Source: Axinella damicornis (taxonomy: Eukaryota > Porifera > Demospongiae > Axinellida > Axinellidae). Taken from it: DNA of 64,000 bases. Each line of letters opens with the position of its first letter. The stretch's first letter is position 1. A model generated the notes under the pieces. The model worked only from the letters and a program-made list of their open reading frames with translations. It ran no database searches and was not told the origin of the DNA. A program made the translations under genes and the position numbers. The stretch is from the NCBI GenBank assembly GCA_963931865.1, contig OZ007512.1, positions 62,001 to 126,000 on the forward strand. Direction: 5' to 3'. Shown piece after piece: positions 12,183 to 49,628 of this stretch.

Positions 12183-15100
12183 GTGCAGTTGTGTGTGCAA
12201 ATACGAGGTTGCATGCATGGAGACAGAAAAACAATATCTGTTCTGTTTGCACTGAATGTCAGGAGCTCCAATAGACACACTCACCCACACCCATGCACTC
12301 ACATCCACACCCACACTCACACCCACACCCACACCCACACCCACACACTCACACCCACACCCACACACTCACACACTCACACCCACACCCACCTCTGATG
12401 AAACTCCAGAGTCCCTATTGGCATGGTATCTCCTCGGTTTCCGTGGCAACGTTACAAAGTGGTCAGCAATGCTGCTACTACACAAAGAGAGATGCAGACC
12501 ATTGATGAGCTTGATGTGGGGGCTCTTGTGGTTAAGATAATTAATGGATTGTATCCCAGGGGGCTCTGCCCAGACAGCCAAGTCCTCCAGTTCAATACAG
12601 AGTGAGGACCCAGTCTAATGGGATGTACATGTAGTTCCTTCGGCTCCCCCCCCCCCCCCCCCCCCACTGGGTTATATACGGAGTTAGGGTACCATGCTTT
12701 GGCAGTTGCGTAGTAACAGCTAGATTCACAAGAGAACTTACAAGAGAACTGGCACACAGCAACTCCAAGCAGAAAACAGTTTGTAAGGGTTAGGAGTGTA
12801 CACCGTTCAGTGAGTCAGTGGGTTGGTCAGTACAAGCATGGAGTGCATAATATTATATTCAAAGTAGAGCTGCAACGATACCCTTGAGTACTGTATCGAT
12901 TATCGGTCAGATACTAATCACGATATATCGATATATATCGGTTGTGTGCGACATAGCGCGGCTTCCAATGTCACTTGCTTACTCGACGACTCACTCCGTG
13001 ATTTCCTGCTGGCCTTCAAATAGTCCAGGCATAAGTAACAAACGACGTCCTTCACTTTGGTTATCGCTCCCGAGCAGTCGCCAGGAAACAAAAGTAGCGC
13101 CATAAGCTTACCCAACTCTTCGCTTCCAGAACTATCGCATTTAGCCATCGCTCTCACCACAGATCGATGAGCTAGCTACAATAACTTCAAACTACAGTAT
13201 AGTAACCAGCAAAAACTAGCTGTAAACACGCTGAAACAAGCAAACTAGCTGTAATAATTTTTACCACGAGGTTCAGCACGTGTCTTCACGTACAGTCACG
13301 CGATATATCGATTCTCATGTTCAGCTGACGATTATTGTATCGCTTGACCTATCATCGCGATGTATCGCGATATCGATATATCGTTGCAGCTCTAATTCAA
13401 AGTCTATGATAAACAGTTGACACTAAACCTGAAACCAGAGGAACATCTGACAAGTGACTGAGATAATGGGTGAACTGTCTGAAGCTATTCATTTCATGTG
13501 ACATACCCATCAACTGAGACACACCATCCATGATTCAAGCCAACCATTGTCTCGGTCATGCCAGCTAGGAGTCCAGCCAGCCATTATCCAGCTTCATAAA
13601 ATTCCAGCCATTATCTCAGTCTCGCCAGCAATGAGGACCCAGACACAACCGCAAACACTGCATATGGCAGTGGGCATAATCACACAGCTTCCTTTTATAT
13701 CAACTGCTCCATATAGCACAGGAGCTGTACACTTCACTACCACACATGGTTGGTTGCCATAGCGAATGGGATCACTCCTCCATTCAGCACGTACGCAAGC
13801 AGCTCACATACTGCACGGTGTACACACATAGTACTGCTATCAACCCCCATTAAAACAAACCACTGGATGGCTGACCTTGAAGATCAGGAATGGTAGCTTA
13901 AACATCTCTTTAGGGTATGCCAACTCTCTCTACCCATCCTGCATTAATTTCATTTTAGCAAACCTCCTTATATCGGATCGTTGACACATGTAATCAACCC
14001 TACCCAGCAACCGACACCAGATTGCTAGCATTGTTTCTCTAAGGTTGAAATCGTGTGGATTACACCCTCACCTGTGATTGCAACAGTCCACCCTCCACCC
14101 TAGTGTACACCACTACCAAATTGCTGCCATTGTTTCTAAGCTTGGAATCGAGCAGGGATAAATCCGGGGTAGGATTACTCCCTTACCTGTGGTCACTGCA
14201 GTACAGGTGAAAACCATCTCACATCAATACCTGCCAGACTGTTTGTAAACTTGGAATGGAGACTAAAACATGTCGTTATAATCACATTATAGTTCTGCAC
14301 TATTCGATATCAGAGTTGGCAGCATAGGGATTTATGATAGCGGATTGTGTTGAGCGTGATACCCTCAGCTGGAATTCCCCACCTGGTACTCCACAGCAAG
14401 GCCATGTCAGCACGCACGCACGCACTATACATACACCTCACCCACCAGAGGAATGGTCACCACACACCAGAAACCTTATGCTGTGTAACTCAATCAGTCA
14501 TCTGACCTCCTCATTGGACAGACGCAATGTTCCTAGTCAGCGAAGGTTTCATTCCGTGCAATCACAAACTTCACTTTAGCTGCTACAACTCCTACATTAA
14601 CATACGTTGCTATGGCAACATCACCCACCACAGCAGCTCCCACTCTTACACCACCAAATGTTTATAAGTGATAAACCTGTCATTATAACCATCTTGATAA
14701 CAGAACTCGATAGCTCCTGATAACAATTGAGAATCAGCAGGTAACAAGTACTGCTTGGAGGATAAAGGTCACAGATTTCAAAGCTGAACGCAAATTGCCC
14801 GAACTGATATAGCAAGCTGTATGTGTGTCATACTTATGGAGCAGCAAGAAGCAAAGCTCGTACATAAATCACAGTAGATGGTTTTTCCATGCAGCACAAC
14901 AGCTGTACCTTCAGAATCACATGGGACGAAATGAACGTTTTAGCACAGCAGTAAATTCCTGTCAGCATAACGTGTACATGTACATCATACGAGTTGCTGA
15001 GGACTTGTCTGAGCAGTTTCTCTGCTTTAGAGAGCACAGAATGCTGCGGGAGTCTCTTGTGTAGGGAGCAGGGAGTACGGATTGCGTGAACACAACTATA

Positions 15101-18100
15101 CCTGCAGCAAGTGTGAGTGAAGTGAGTAGTGTTTTCAGTTCCTCGATCATGGGACTGTGATCACGGGACTGTGATCACGGGACTGATCATGGGACTGTGA
15201 TCACGGGACTGATCATGGGACTGTGATCACGGGACTGTGATCACGGGACTGATCATGGGACTGTGATCATGGGACTGTGATCATGGGACTGTGATCACGG
15301 GACTGTGATCACGGGACTGTGTGATCACGGGACTGTGATCACGGGACTGTGATCACGGGACTGTGATCACGGGACTGTGATCACCCATGATTGAGATCAC
15401 CCACTGTTATTGCATTAGTCCTTTGCAACAATTTCCTGTCCACAAGACCCAACAGACTGTTCCAAGAAGTTAAATAGTGGCATAATTTCCAGGAGCTGTG
15501 AACGCCTACAAACACCTAATCTACTTTAGCCTGGTTCCCAGCAGGCTTCCTACTCAACTTCAGGATGCCAGCTGCCTGCTGCCCCAGCCAGGGTTCAGAG
15601 CATTGGCCTGGTAAGCTAGCAGGTGACAATGACTAAACTAGTGGCTACAAACTATAGCTTGCTGAGGTCAGGTCTGAATACTTCATGCGAATCTCTGGTG
15701 CAGGCAACACAGATTACGCAAAGTTTGAACACAATGAAACTCAGTGTAAAGAGTGAGAAGCCAGACCATGAGCATACCTAACCCCTGGTCCCACCTGACC
15801 ACAAACAATGCTGTTCAACAAGACATACAGTAATTTCCAGTAGTTGTTAATGGCTGCAAGCACCTAATTAGTCTAGCCACTAGCCCCTCTCCGCCGGCCG
15901 GTCAAGCGGGGCGCGCGGCGAAGCCGGCGCGCGGAGGGCGGAGAGGGTCTAGCAAACATTGCACTTGATCACGTTTCTCTGGAATGCCAATTACATGTAC
16001 CTGTGAACCGGTGAAGTGCCAGCTGGAGTTGAGGACGACTTCTGTACGCTTGGAGGCATCCAGGTTGGACTAGTTTAGCTCGAGTGTAGGCTATTAGACG
16101 CTCTCCACCGGGCTGATCGTACGCGAACGGCTCGGTTTACAACCACGAGAGTCATGAATAAAATTGGAACGAATCGCTTCAGTGAGATCTGATTGGTCAG
16201 TTGAAACGCAATCAAGTGCAATGTTTGCTAGACCCTCTCCGCCCTCCGCGCGCGGCTTCGCCGCGCGCCCGCTTGACCGGCCGGGCGGAGAGGGGCTTGC
16301 GGCTAGACTGGCACCTAATCTACTTCTGCCTTCTGGGAACACCATGATTAAAACTCAAGTGCCTGCCTGACCTTCAGCAGTTCAGGGCAGACGGGAAGCT
16401 CTCACCAGGTAAACTATCACCGGGTAAACTATCACCGGGTAAACTATCACCGGGTAAACTATCACCAGGCAACAAACACTGAACTAGCTACTAGGAGTTA
16501 CAGTGTCCAGGCTGCTGAGGTCCGCTCTGAACACCTTGTGTGATCACTGTATGGTTTAGGGAGTATGGAATATCAAGGAAACACAATTGTGGCCAGGTAA
16601 AGCCTCTCATAAGTATGGAAGCCAATGCTAGCTAGTCAATGAGACATGTGCAATCCAGTGCTACACCAAGACAAGCACCTACCTGTAATTTCCTAATGTC
16701 TCGTTCCCAGACCACATGCAGTGTATACCAACCTGTCAGCTCAGAGCAGCTGGTCAACTGGTACTACAACCTCTAAATGCACTGCATACAATGTTCATAG
16801 GGGTAGTGAACACCATTCTAGCAATCTGATTGGCTGAAAGTGTCGGCACTCTGGCAATTAAGTTACCCAGAAGTGACAGACCAGACTGCAGTACACTCTG
16901 CTCTAGCCTCGAACCCAGGCACGGAGGTGGGCTCCTCCGCGCCTGGGTTCGAGGCTAGCTCTGCTCACGAACTGCCAAGAATATTAGTTGTGTCTGAGCA
17001 GACCCCAGATCAGAGGGATCAAGAAATTGGTTAGACCAAACCTAACAATCTTAACTCATGCTACCTAGCAACCAAAAGGTTGGCACACTGCCAGTGGGTG
17101 CTAAGCTTGCTCCTGGATTGGGAGTCCACAGTCATTGGGTCAGGGGTCAGAGTGCACGCAACTTGGAGGTGTGCTATATACACACATTATCACACAACCA
17201 CTCACACCCTCAGCTTGGCTACGCTCAGCAGGTGGCTGGCTATCCTATCACATCCGAGAGGAAACCACAACCATCAGCAGACATGCTTTCATCTGCGTAC
17301 AACAGTCCCCACTCACTCACACACTGTGGTACCTGGAGGCTCTGGGGATGTCCGTGAATCTGTTCATGTGCACTACATCAGAGAACTGTGATGAAGAGTT
17401 GCCACGTGGCTGTGTGAGTGAGGAGGGGGAGGGAGAGGGGGAGGGGGAGGGAGAGGGGGAGGGGAAGGGGGAGGGAGAGGGAGGGGGAGAGGGAGGGGGA
17501 GAGGGAGGGAGAGGGGGGAGGGGAGGGAGAAGAGGGGGGGGGGGGGGGGGGGGGGGAGGAAGAGCGACAGAGTGAGTGGAGGAGGGAAAGTTCCCATATG
17601 AACACTAGCAACCAACTACTCATGAGTAATGAACTACATCCAGAAAAACAATTGACGGCCTCCATACTCTACTTCAAGAAACAAAAAAGGGAGAAGAGTG
17701 TACAAATTCCATCATCTTGTAAGTAATTACCCTATGATGGGACTGACGATACAGCAAAACGGCATTTCCGTCATGGACTAACACCTGCAGCGTTTGTGAA
17801 AACACAGCTCCTTTAAGGTAGACATGTGATGGTGCAACCAGTCCCTCCACAAACCAAAACAAGCATTACCACATCCAACAGAGAGCATTCCAGCATCACC
17901 CTCTGGCAAGGATGTGACCCTGACCCCCACACTCCCAGCCCAGGCACTCCCTAATAGGGCATACCAGCTCACTAGCACACTCACACAACCACCTGACATT
18001 TCCACCAGGCCGGTGGGGAGTCTGTACGCCATGCGGCAAACCACCGGAGCATTGATCAGTGCGAGTATCAGTGATCACACGCTACATGTAGCTGGCTGAC

Positions 18101-19157
18101 AGTCAGTGCAAGTATCAGTGATCACACGCTAGCCGGCTGACGATCATAAACAGTCAGAGCAGAATGCAGAGGAATTAAATGTTTGCGTGAGTGATCAGTG
18201 ACCTCTCCTGCCAGGGGAGTCCGTTTCCTGGCAGCCTGCACAGCAACAGAGGCTCTAAAAAACTTCCAGCCAGCAGACCAGAACACGCACGCCAAAGTAT
18301 TCGTACATAAAATGCTTTTACTGGGGGATAGCATCGGGGAAGGTTCGGTTAGCTATACGGTAATATATAGGTGTTAGGGTACGGGGGTTGGGTATAATGG
18401 TCTGTACAAATACTGTATAGCATAGATGCTAACATAACCAGAGGCAAGTGTGCCTGGTCCAGTTACCACCTCAACCCCCAGAACTGGGACCCTCCGTTCA
18501 GAACACTGGCTCGAAGACCTCAGACCCTCAGTTCGGAACACTGGCTCTAAGACATCAGTAATACGCAAACAAGGCTGCCTATGCACTGAACTTGTTCCAA
18601 CACACAGTACTGTTCAAACAACAGTTACTGATGGCACAGCTGACATGAAAACAATGAAGGGCTTTCATTGTGTGCTTGAGGTCTGAATGTCGACATTGCC
18701 TTGAACAGTGAGTTGACAATGACGTTAGATCATGCGGGCAAGACATAACACGGGGAGAAATCTGACAGCTCCCTGCAGCAGACCCGAGGACACACCGCGA
18801 CCTACCTGTATAATGACTGTATTTACACTCGCAGGTGCTAACAAGCTGGCTCACCGAAAATGGGTCTTCGTGGTCGCTGCCAGAGCTTGCGTAGTCTTCC
18901 TCGTCTGCACTGCTCTTGCGGGAACTGCCGCGTACGAAGAAGCGCAGCAACGAGGGGCTCTTCGGGCGAGACTTGCGCATCGATCCTCGCTCCGAGGTCC
19001 TCCCTAACACGGTCCCGTTGGGGCTGCTTCCGTTCCCGGCCGAGATATCGCCGCAGGTCATGGGATTTGCGAGCAGTAGTCCGCCATCCTGCCCGCCAGC
19101 TACATCAATTCGCATGTGCTGTCGACTGCTTCTCTCCTTCTTGTAGCCGTCCATCAT
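8190..19157 (-). CDS. Coiled-coil protein with C-terminal PDZ ligand (ETCV), partial exon model
   Basis: Likely first exon 19157-18855 begins MMDGYKKERSSRQHMR and is rich in Ser, Arg and acidic residues (RKSSADEEDYASSGSDHEDP), with a GTGAGC donor. A phase-compatible 3' block is clear: 12477-12393 (ends RDSGVSSE), 10867-10781 (MEALEMLHNQLQIL), 10475-10270, 8914-8773 and 8339-8190 (stop TGA). The three middle exons form a coiled coil (for example EEQVIVSLQHQLEDMQRSLD and RHHELEKHQQKQSVLQQLER). The last four residues are ETCV, which fits a class I PDZ ligand (S/T-x-hydrophobic). Exons between 18855 and 12477 were not resolved, so a link from exon 1 to the 3' block is inferred from strand, phase and lack of another start. 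I do not recognise the family. It is transcribed divergently from the PDZ-domain gene at 19986. Confidence 0.55.
8460..8770. repeat. Pyrimidine-rich 44-bp minisatellite
   Basis: Five or so copies of a CCCTTCCTTCCTCCCTCCCA-type unit directly downstream (minus strand) of the coiled-coil exon donor at 8773. ORFs here are compositional artefacts. Confidence 0.9.
8985..9385. repeat. 70-bp minisatellite
   Basis: About six copies of a 70-bp unit containing TGCAGTGAGGGGGAGCCATC, in the intron just upstream (minus strand) of the exon at 8773-8914. Copies differ by single bases. Confidence 0.9.
10085..10290. repeat. (CCCT)n array bracketed by a duplicated exon end
   Basis: A long CCCT array (about 10111-10262) lies between two copies of AGACCTGTCGTTGGC. 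The copy at 10263 is the genuine exon 3' end and donor of the coiled-coil gene. The copy at 10085 is a duplicate that also keeps a GT donor. Confidence 0.8.
10876..11292. repeat. (GGGA)n array of about 415 bp
   Basis: Nearly pure AGGG array with GCAGGG and GGGGG interruptions. It opens ORFs of over 200 residues in several frames, none credible. Confidence 0.95.
11405..11600. repeat. 33-bp minisatellite
   Basis: Six copies of a 33-bp unit containing CATCCCGGGACAACCAGCCG. It creates shadow ORFs on both strands. Confidence 0.9.
11909..12395. repeat. Cluster of (GT)n, (CT)n and (CCCACA)n microsatellites
   Basis: GT-rich at 11909-11990, CT then GT at 12107-12178, and CCCACA/CTCACA at about 12270-12392. 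The last abuts the donor of the minus-strand exon ending at 12393. Confidence 0.9.
12865..13394. mobile_element. Non-autonomous hAT-like element, 530 bp, 8-bp TSD
   Basis: Ends TAGAGCTGCAACGATA and its inverted copy TATCGTTGCAGCTCTA are flanked by the 8-bp direct repeat ATTCAAAG (12857-12864 and 13395-13402). GCTGCAACGAT ends plus 8-bp duplications are typical of hAT transposons (family knowledge). The sub-terminal regions are full of ATCGATAT. An 81-codon minus ORF (13160-12918) contains VVCYLCLDYLKAS, perhaps a remnant of a zinc-finger part of a transposase, but this is weak. Confidence 0.85.
13403..15149. other. Intron of the coiled-coil gene without recognised features
   Basis: Contains a diverged tandem duplication of roughly 110 bp at about 13990-14240 (shared ATTGTTTCT and CCCTTACCTGTG-like stretches). 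No confident exon was found on either strand. Confidence 0.5.
15150..15385. repeat. 14-bp minisatellite GATCACGGGACTGT
   Basis: About seventeen copies of GATCA(C/T)GGGACTGT with occasional shortened units. Each unit contains a GATC site. Confidence 0.92.
15869..16310. mobile_element. 442-bp GC-rich long-TIR element with 9-bp TSD
   Basis: Inverted ends of about 100 bp (left AGTCTAGCCACTAGCCCCTC; right end reads GAGGGGCTTGCGGCTAGACT). The direct repeat GCACCTAAT flanks at 15860-15868 and 16311-16319. Each arm contains a further GC-rich hairpin (GCGCGGCGAAGCC). A 9-bp duplication with long TIRs points to a Mutator-like non-autonomous element. The target lies inside a diverged tandem repeat, which allows the empty site to be inferred from the neighbouring copy at about 15500. 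Confidence 0.8.
16404..16470. repeat. 15-bp minisatellite AAACTATCACCGGGT
   Basis: Five head-to-tail copies with a single substitution (CCAGG for CCGGG) in the outer units. Confidence 0.85.
16904..16957. mobile_element. 54-bp hairpin mini-element with near-perfect 9-bp TSD
   Basis: TAGCCTCGAACCCAGGC at the left is mirrored by GCCTGGGTTCGAGGCTA at the right with a short loop. Flanks ACTCTGCTC (16895-16903) and GCTCTGCTC (16958-16966) match at eight of nine bases. Its ends match the TIR of the 580- and 613-bp elements at 26295 and 55277, so it looks like a minimal deletion derivative. Confidence 0.65.
17086..17404 (+). other. Possible coding segment of unknown gene
   Basis: A plus-strand frame reads HIREETTTISRHAFICVQQS then LTHTLWYLEALGMSVNLFMC before a GTGAGT donor at about 17415. 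The composition looks protein-like, but no start, acceptor or family could be assigned. It sits inside the span of the minus-strand coiled-coil gene. Confidence 0.2.
17420..17560. repeat. (GGGGA)n array ending in poly-G
   Basis: GAGGGG/GAGGGA array with a terminal run of about 20 G at 17537-17556. Shadow ORFs only. Confidence 0.9.
17716..17862 (-). other. Possible exon of the coiled-coil gene
   Basis: A minus frame reads SHVYLKGAVFSQTLQVLVHD then GNAVLLYRQSHHR before a GTAATT donor at 17715. It has no stops and balanced composition, and would end in phase 0. The acceptor is not convincing. Confidence 0.25.
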
Positions 19158-19256
19158 CCAATCAATGGCAGTCGATTGGATTTAGTATCTACGTTCGTTG
19201 AATCTGTTTATGTATTCCCTCGCGAATTCGTGATTCACATTTTGTATCCTGGAAAT

Positions 19257-19315
19257 AAATAGTGGGCGTGGCTACGTAGGGGGCGTGGCTAAAGAAAGTA
19301 GAGGGCGTGGCTTGC
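19257..19315 (-). promoter_or_regulatory. Three GGGCGTGGC boxes upstream of the coiled-coil start
   Basis: GGGCGTGGC(T) occurs three times in under 60 bp (about 19264, 19281 and 19304). It lies roughly 100-160 bp upstream of the minus-strand ATG at 19157 and about 670 bp upstream of the plus-strand ATG at 19986. The motif is the classic KLF/Sp-type box. A shared divergent promoter is inferred. Confidence 0.45.
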
Positions 19316-19985
19316 ATCAGCTTCCGCTTTGGTAATTTACTGTACCAGTACCAGGCTGTACCTGGGAAAGACCGCAGACAAGACAAAGTACGTAGCAGGT
19401 GCTTGCTCCGATTGTTGAGATCCATCGTTGGTACAGCGAATAGGTGCGTTACCAGACTTACCTAATAGACCCGCTATTGGATTAGATCAAATATGGCCGA
19501 ACCGCTTGCCAGCATGTGGCGCCACAAATTATACACAAGCCATAACTGGGGATGCGGTGAACACACGCGAAGCTTGATATGCAACATTGTGTAGCGGACA
19601 GCCAGCGTGGACAAGCTCGTTCATGCGTGTAATCTGCACTTGGGTTGCAGGTTGAGGTCAACGCATGTCGCACCATCACGTTACTGTAGAGTTTACTAAA
19701 CAGTGCACAAAATAGCCAATCAACTGAGAGTTGGGAGTTCTGAAAAGTCATCACCAACAGGTAGATGCACAGGCCGTTTCCATGAACGCTTTTGTAGTCT
19801 CAGGTATTACCACTGCGCATGAGGCAAATGAATACCAGCTGTCGTAGCTTTGGAGCTGGTTAACTATTCCTGTATGCTTTCCCACGCTCCCTCCCTCCCT
19901 CGCTAACCCTTCCCCCTTTATTCCCTCCCTCCCTCACTAACCCTCCCCCCTTTATTCCCTCCCTCCTCTGCCCAGGTAATCATAT

Positions 19986-41487
<21,502 letters not shown>

Positions 41488-42072
41488 GGCTGGTGTGTGT
41501 GATTGCATGTGAATCAAATTACTCTTTGCATACTACAGTATACTACAGTATACTAAATTTGGTGTGTACTTGACTGACTTGTGTTGCAAGTGTGTGACAA
41601 TATTTTTAACTGTTTTCTGCTAATTTATTCTGTATTGTGCGACTCTGTAACTCTGTACCTGAAGTGATAGTAGCCTCGTTCCCAGGCCTACCCCGTTTTT
41701 TCTGTTCTTCGGTTTCCGTTGACAATAATACATGGATGCGGAAGGGCAGCGAAAAACAGGACAGTGACACCCACGTAACTTCTGTCTCTCCTGAGAGTAG
41801 GGTTAGACCTAGGGGAAGAAATTATTGTCATTAGCCTGCTATAGAATGGAGTATACTTTCCAGAGTGCCAAACAACCTTGTCTAGCTATATACATGCACT
41901 TCTGTATTATATAGTGCTTCATGATTTGGGTCTGCGTTGCGTAATGAATGATCGATTATGATTGTCATTATTAGTTACACCAGTATTATATTCTGAACCA
42001 GTGCGTGAACTTGATTTGATATAACTTGAAAAGTCAGTGATGTCACTCCGGAGGTGATCTGGCCTTGCATGG
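41488..42072. other. Convergent intergenic region
   Basis: Separates the 3' ends of the PDZ gene (+) and UBA5 (-). It contains a lone TAGCCTCGTTCCCAGGCCT terminus at about 41671 from the 9-bp-TSD element family, and otherwise AT-rich sequence. Confidence 0.6.
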
Positions 42073-46622
<4,550 letters not shown>

Positions 46623-47532
46623 AATACAATGTACAATTTTACTTGATTTCCACGTGGGTTCTAATAATTAGAACAGAATCTAGAAAATTGCCAATTAGAC
46701 ATGTGACGTCATATGCATACAAAAGGGGCGAGCCGACCAAAGCTGATCTACTACTTCATTGCTGCTGCGTCCTCCGTCCAGTCCCTGTTGTCGGTCACTG
46801 CTGACTCGCCCGTAGGTACGTTTGGTGTGCATCGCCTACACTGAATTCGTGGCTGTTTATAATTTAGGGGGTTCTCCAAACTAGAGAGGCCAAGCGTCGT
46901 AGTGACAATAGCTCCTCCCTTCCTTAACGTCATGCTTTCACACAAATTCTAATTCTGCAGAGAATAGCTACGTCATGCCATACCCCCATTAACGTGACAT
47001 TAAGCATTTCAGTTTGGTAGGCTTCAGCCGCCATGTTTGGAGGCATGTACCACCAGTGCCAGAATCTGATCATGAGAGTGAAACATCGCATGAAAATGGT
47101 CTGGATTAGCTATGGATCAAAATGCTTTGTTAGTTTCAATAGGCAAGGTGGGCTCATGTCCAAACTCAGTGTGTACTGATAATGGGTTGATGGCCATGGA
47201 TGTCCTTATCAGTACATCACTTTGTGAAGCACAAGTGTTTGGTGGCTGCTGGACAGCTCTGCATGCACAACGGAAAGTAAAAATTACCCTGATTTGGGCT
47301 AGTGACTGGTCTACATTGCTACAGTATATATATGAACTGTCACTAAGGATAGGATATCATTTCTCTGCTGCAGATATCAACTATCGACGTGTTTGAAACA
47401 AGAACCATTTTCATTCAAGTACGCCATTGGCACTGCAACAGCAACTGTCACTGGTAAACAGCATCTTACTAGTCTACATGACTCGAAAAAGAGAGGGGAC
47501 CTTTTGTGTGTACATGCACCTGCCGTGACACT
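46623..47532. other. Divergent intergenic region between UBA5 and LRRC41-like gene
   Basis: About 900 bp with the starts of two genes facing away from each other; presumably holds both promoters. A GGCTTCAGCCGCCATGTTTG segment near 47023 resembles a YY1-type GCCATGTT box. No confident ORF. Confidence 0.5.
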
Positions 47533-48533
47533 ATGTCTGATATCGATGGTCTTCGCAACCCCCCGAGCCTTCAAGAGCAATGTCGCACTTATGTCATTTT
47601 ACACTTAGAGCACATTCCACCTGCCCAGCTTGCCCTACTCCCACCACACTTTGTACAAAATCTAGTTTCGAAATTACCACTGCTTGACATTTTGAGCTTA
47701 GAGAATTCGGCTTTTGCAAGAACTATGGATTTCCAGCAGTTTTGGAGATCAGTGTGCACCGGTAATCTCCCTCGAAAATCAGCTGAATTATTCTACCTTG
47801 AAAGCCGTAAATGGTTGGAGGCACTTGGCATACAAAGCAACAGCAGGGAGTTCTGTCTTGCGTTCTTGTCTAACTGTGCTCTGTTTCCACACTATATGCC
47901 CTTGGGCAATGCCTTAAGTCTGCTGCTAGTCCGTACATCAGACAATCGTGCGATCTCTTCGCTCCTGCAACTGTGTAGTGGTGATGCAGTCATTTCTGAT
48001 CACGATGAGCATTCTTCCATTCAATTGAAAAAAGAAGAGCTGTTGTCACATGTAGGAAGAGATATAGGTATTTTATTGCCAGAGCGCTATCTACCTTTTA
48101 TACTCCAATGGGAAAATCCAACTATTCTGGCAGAGGTCCTTTTTGTAGTAGCAAACTTCCGCCCGCATCTGATCTGTGTTCCTGAAGGTGCACTTAATGA
48201 GAAACATCTGAGCAGTCTGCTGAAGTGGGGTGGTGTTGGTGAATTTTTGAGTTGTGTGGAAGCTTTTCACCTCTCTCTTGGTGATCCAACAGCAGTTGAT
48301 GAGGTGCCTGTAGGAAAGGGGGCATTGCGTTTGGCATCGCGTTTGGCCGAAACTGTTTTATCTTGTTCATCTTCACTTCGTTTCTTGCATGTCGTTGGAA
48401 GTCAGGCAAACTTGGATCAGTTTTTTAGTGGCTTTCACGTTAGCAGTAGTCAGAATGCAATGCTGCAGTCTATAGAGGTTACTAGCGAAGAGGCTGATGG
48501 GAGGGAGGATGAAGCAACAAGAAAATCTGCCCT

Positions 48534-48673
48534 TGTAGCAACAGGAATCAACTCTCCTTTTGCACGACAAACAACTGTACAATACACATGGAATATGTCT
48601 ATTTATAGACACAAAGGTCATGAGGTTCTCCGTATACTATCTATAGTGTAGTCCGTATATCTCGTCCGCTACA
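48534..48673 (-). repeat. 3' LTR (140 bp)
   Basis: Identical to 52482-52621 as far as I can read, with TG...CA ends. Downstream LTR in the element's own orientation. Confidence 0.95.
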
Positions 48674-48684
48674 CCACTCCCCCC
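48674..48684 (-). other. Polypurine tract
   Basis: GGGGGGAGTGG on the minus strand directly before the 3' LTR, the expected plus-strand primer. Confidence 0.8.
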
Positions 48685-48690
48685 AGAACC

Positions 48691-49628
48691 GAGATGTACC
48701 GTTGTGGAATCTTGACTTGACGACCTGAACGGGTGTGCTTTGGCTGTAAAGCATTGGGTTTGTCTCGGGATTGGCGTTGGGTCGTAGTTGTAGGTGAGGG
48801 TTGAGGGTTCTTTGGGGGTCGTCCACGAGGTCTTGGCTTTGCGACTTGGGCTGGGTGCTCTGGATCCATGTGAGCAGGCTTGAGTCTGTCAACTGAAATG
48901 ATCTCAATCTTTCCTCCAATATCGATTTGAAAAGTTTTGGGACCTGGCTGGAAGACCTTGAAGGGGCCTACATAGGGACGTTGGAGGGGTGTACGATGAC
49001 CATCACGACGAATGAAAACAAATTGAGCTTGCTGCAGGTCGCGGGGTACTGAGGTAGGTGCAACACCATGTTGAGAGGTTGGGACGGGAACCAATGAGCC
49101 TACTTGATCCCGTAGATGCTGAAGTCGGAGATTGTTGTCAGAGTATATGTTGTGGCTGGATACGAAATCTCCAGGTACTGTAAGTGGAGCGCCGTACACC
49201 ATTTCCGCTGAGGAGCATCCCAAATCTTCCTTTGGTGCTGTCCTGATACCTAACAGTACCCAAGGTAGCTCTCGTGTCCAACTGGGACCCGTGAGGCGTG
49301 CCCTTAAGGCAGACTTCAGGTGGCGGTGAAACCTCTCCACCAGGCCATTAGACTGAGGGTGGTAGGCTGTGGTGTGGTGGAGCTGGGTGCCCAGCAACTG
49401 GGCAATTGCATTCCATAGTTGTGAGGTGAACTGGGGTCCTCTGTCGGATGATATGTCGATGGGGATGCCGAAACGGGCAATCCAGTGGGAGACTAGGGCT
49501 TGTGCACAACTGGTGGCAGTTGTGTCATTGAGGGGAATAGCCTCAGGCCAGCGAGAGAATCGATCAACCACTGTGAGAAGGTGTGTGAAACCATTGGAAT
49601 GTGGTCAAATCGGCGTTGTGGAACGCTG
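48691..49628 (-). CDS. Integrase part of the Ty3/gypsy pol (shifted frame)
   Basis: Frame runs from [19 protein letters not shown] through [10 protein letters not shown] (second catalytic Asp) and [12 protein letters not shown] (catalytic Glu), then a chromodomain-less basic C-terminus ([14 protein letters not shown]). It is out of frame with the upstream pol because of a deletion near 49600, which also removed the segment with the first catalytic Asp. Confidence 0.85.

Noticed and set aside
15150..15385. Possible CRISPR-like array
   Set aside because: Units of 14 bp are contiguous with no spacers; it is a simple minisatellite.
18374..18586. 70-residue minus ORF
   Set aside because: Created by a short tandem repeat (GAACACTGGCTC); no exon signals.
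47112..47396. 94-residue ORF upstream of the LRRC41-like gene
   Set aside because: Not in frame with that gene, no domain; likely 5' flanking sequence.
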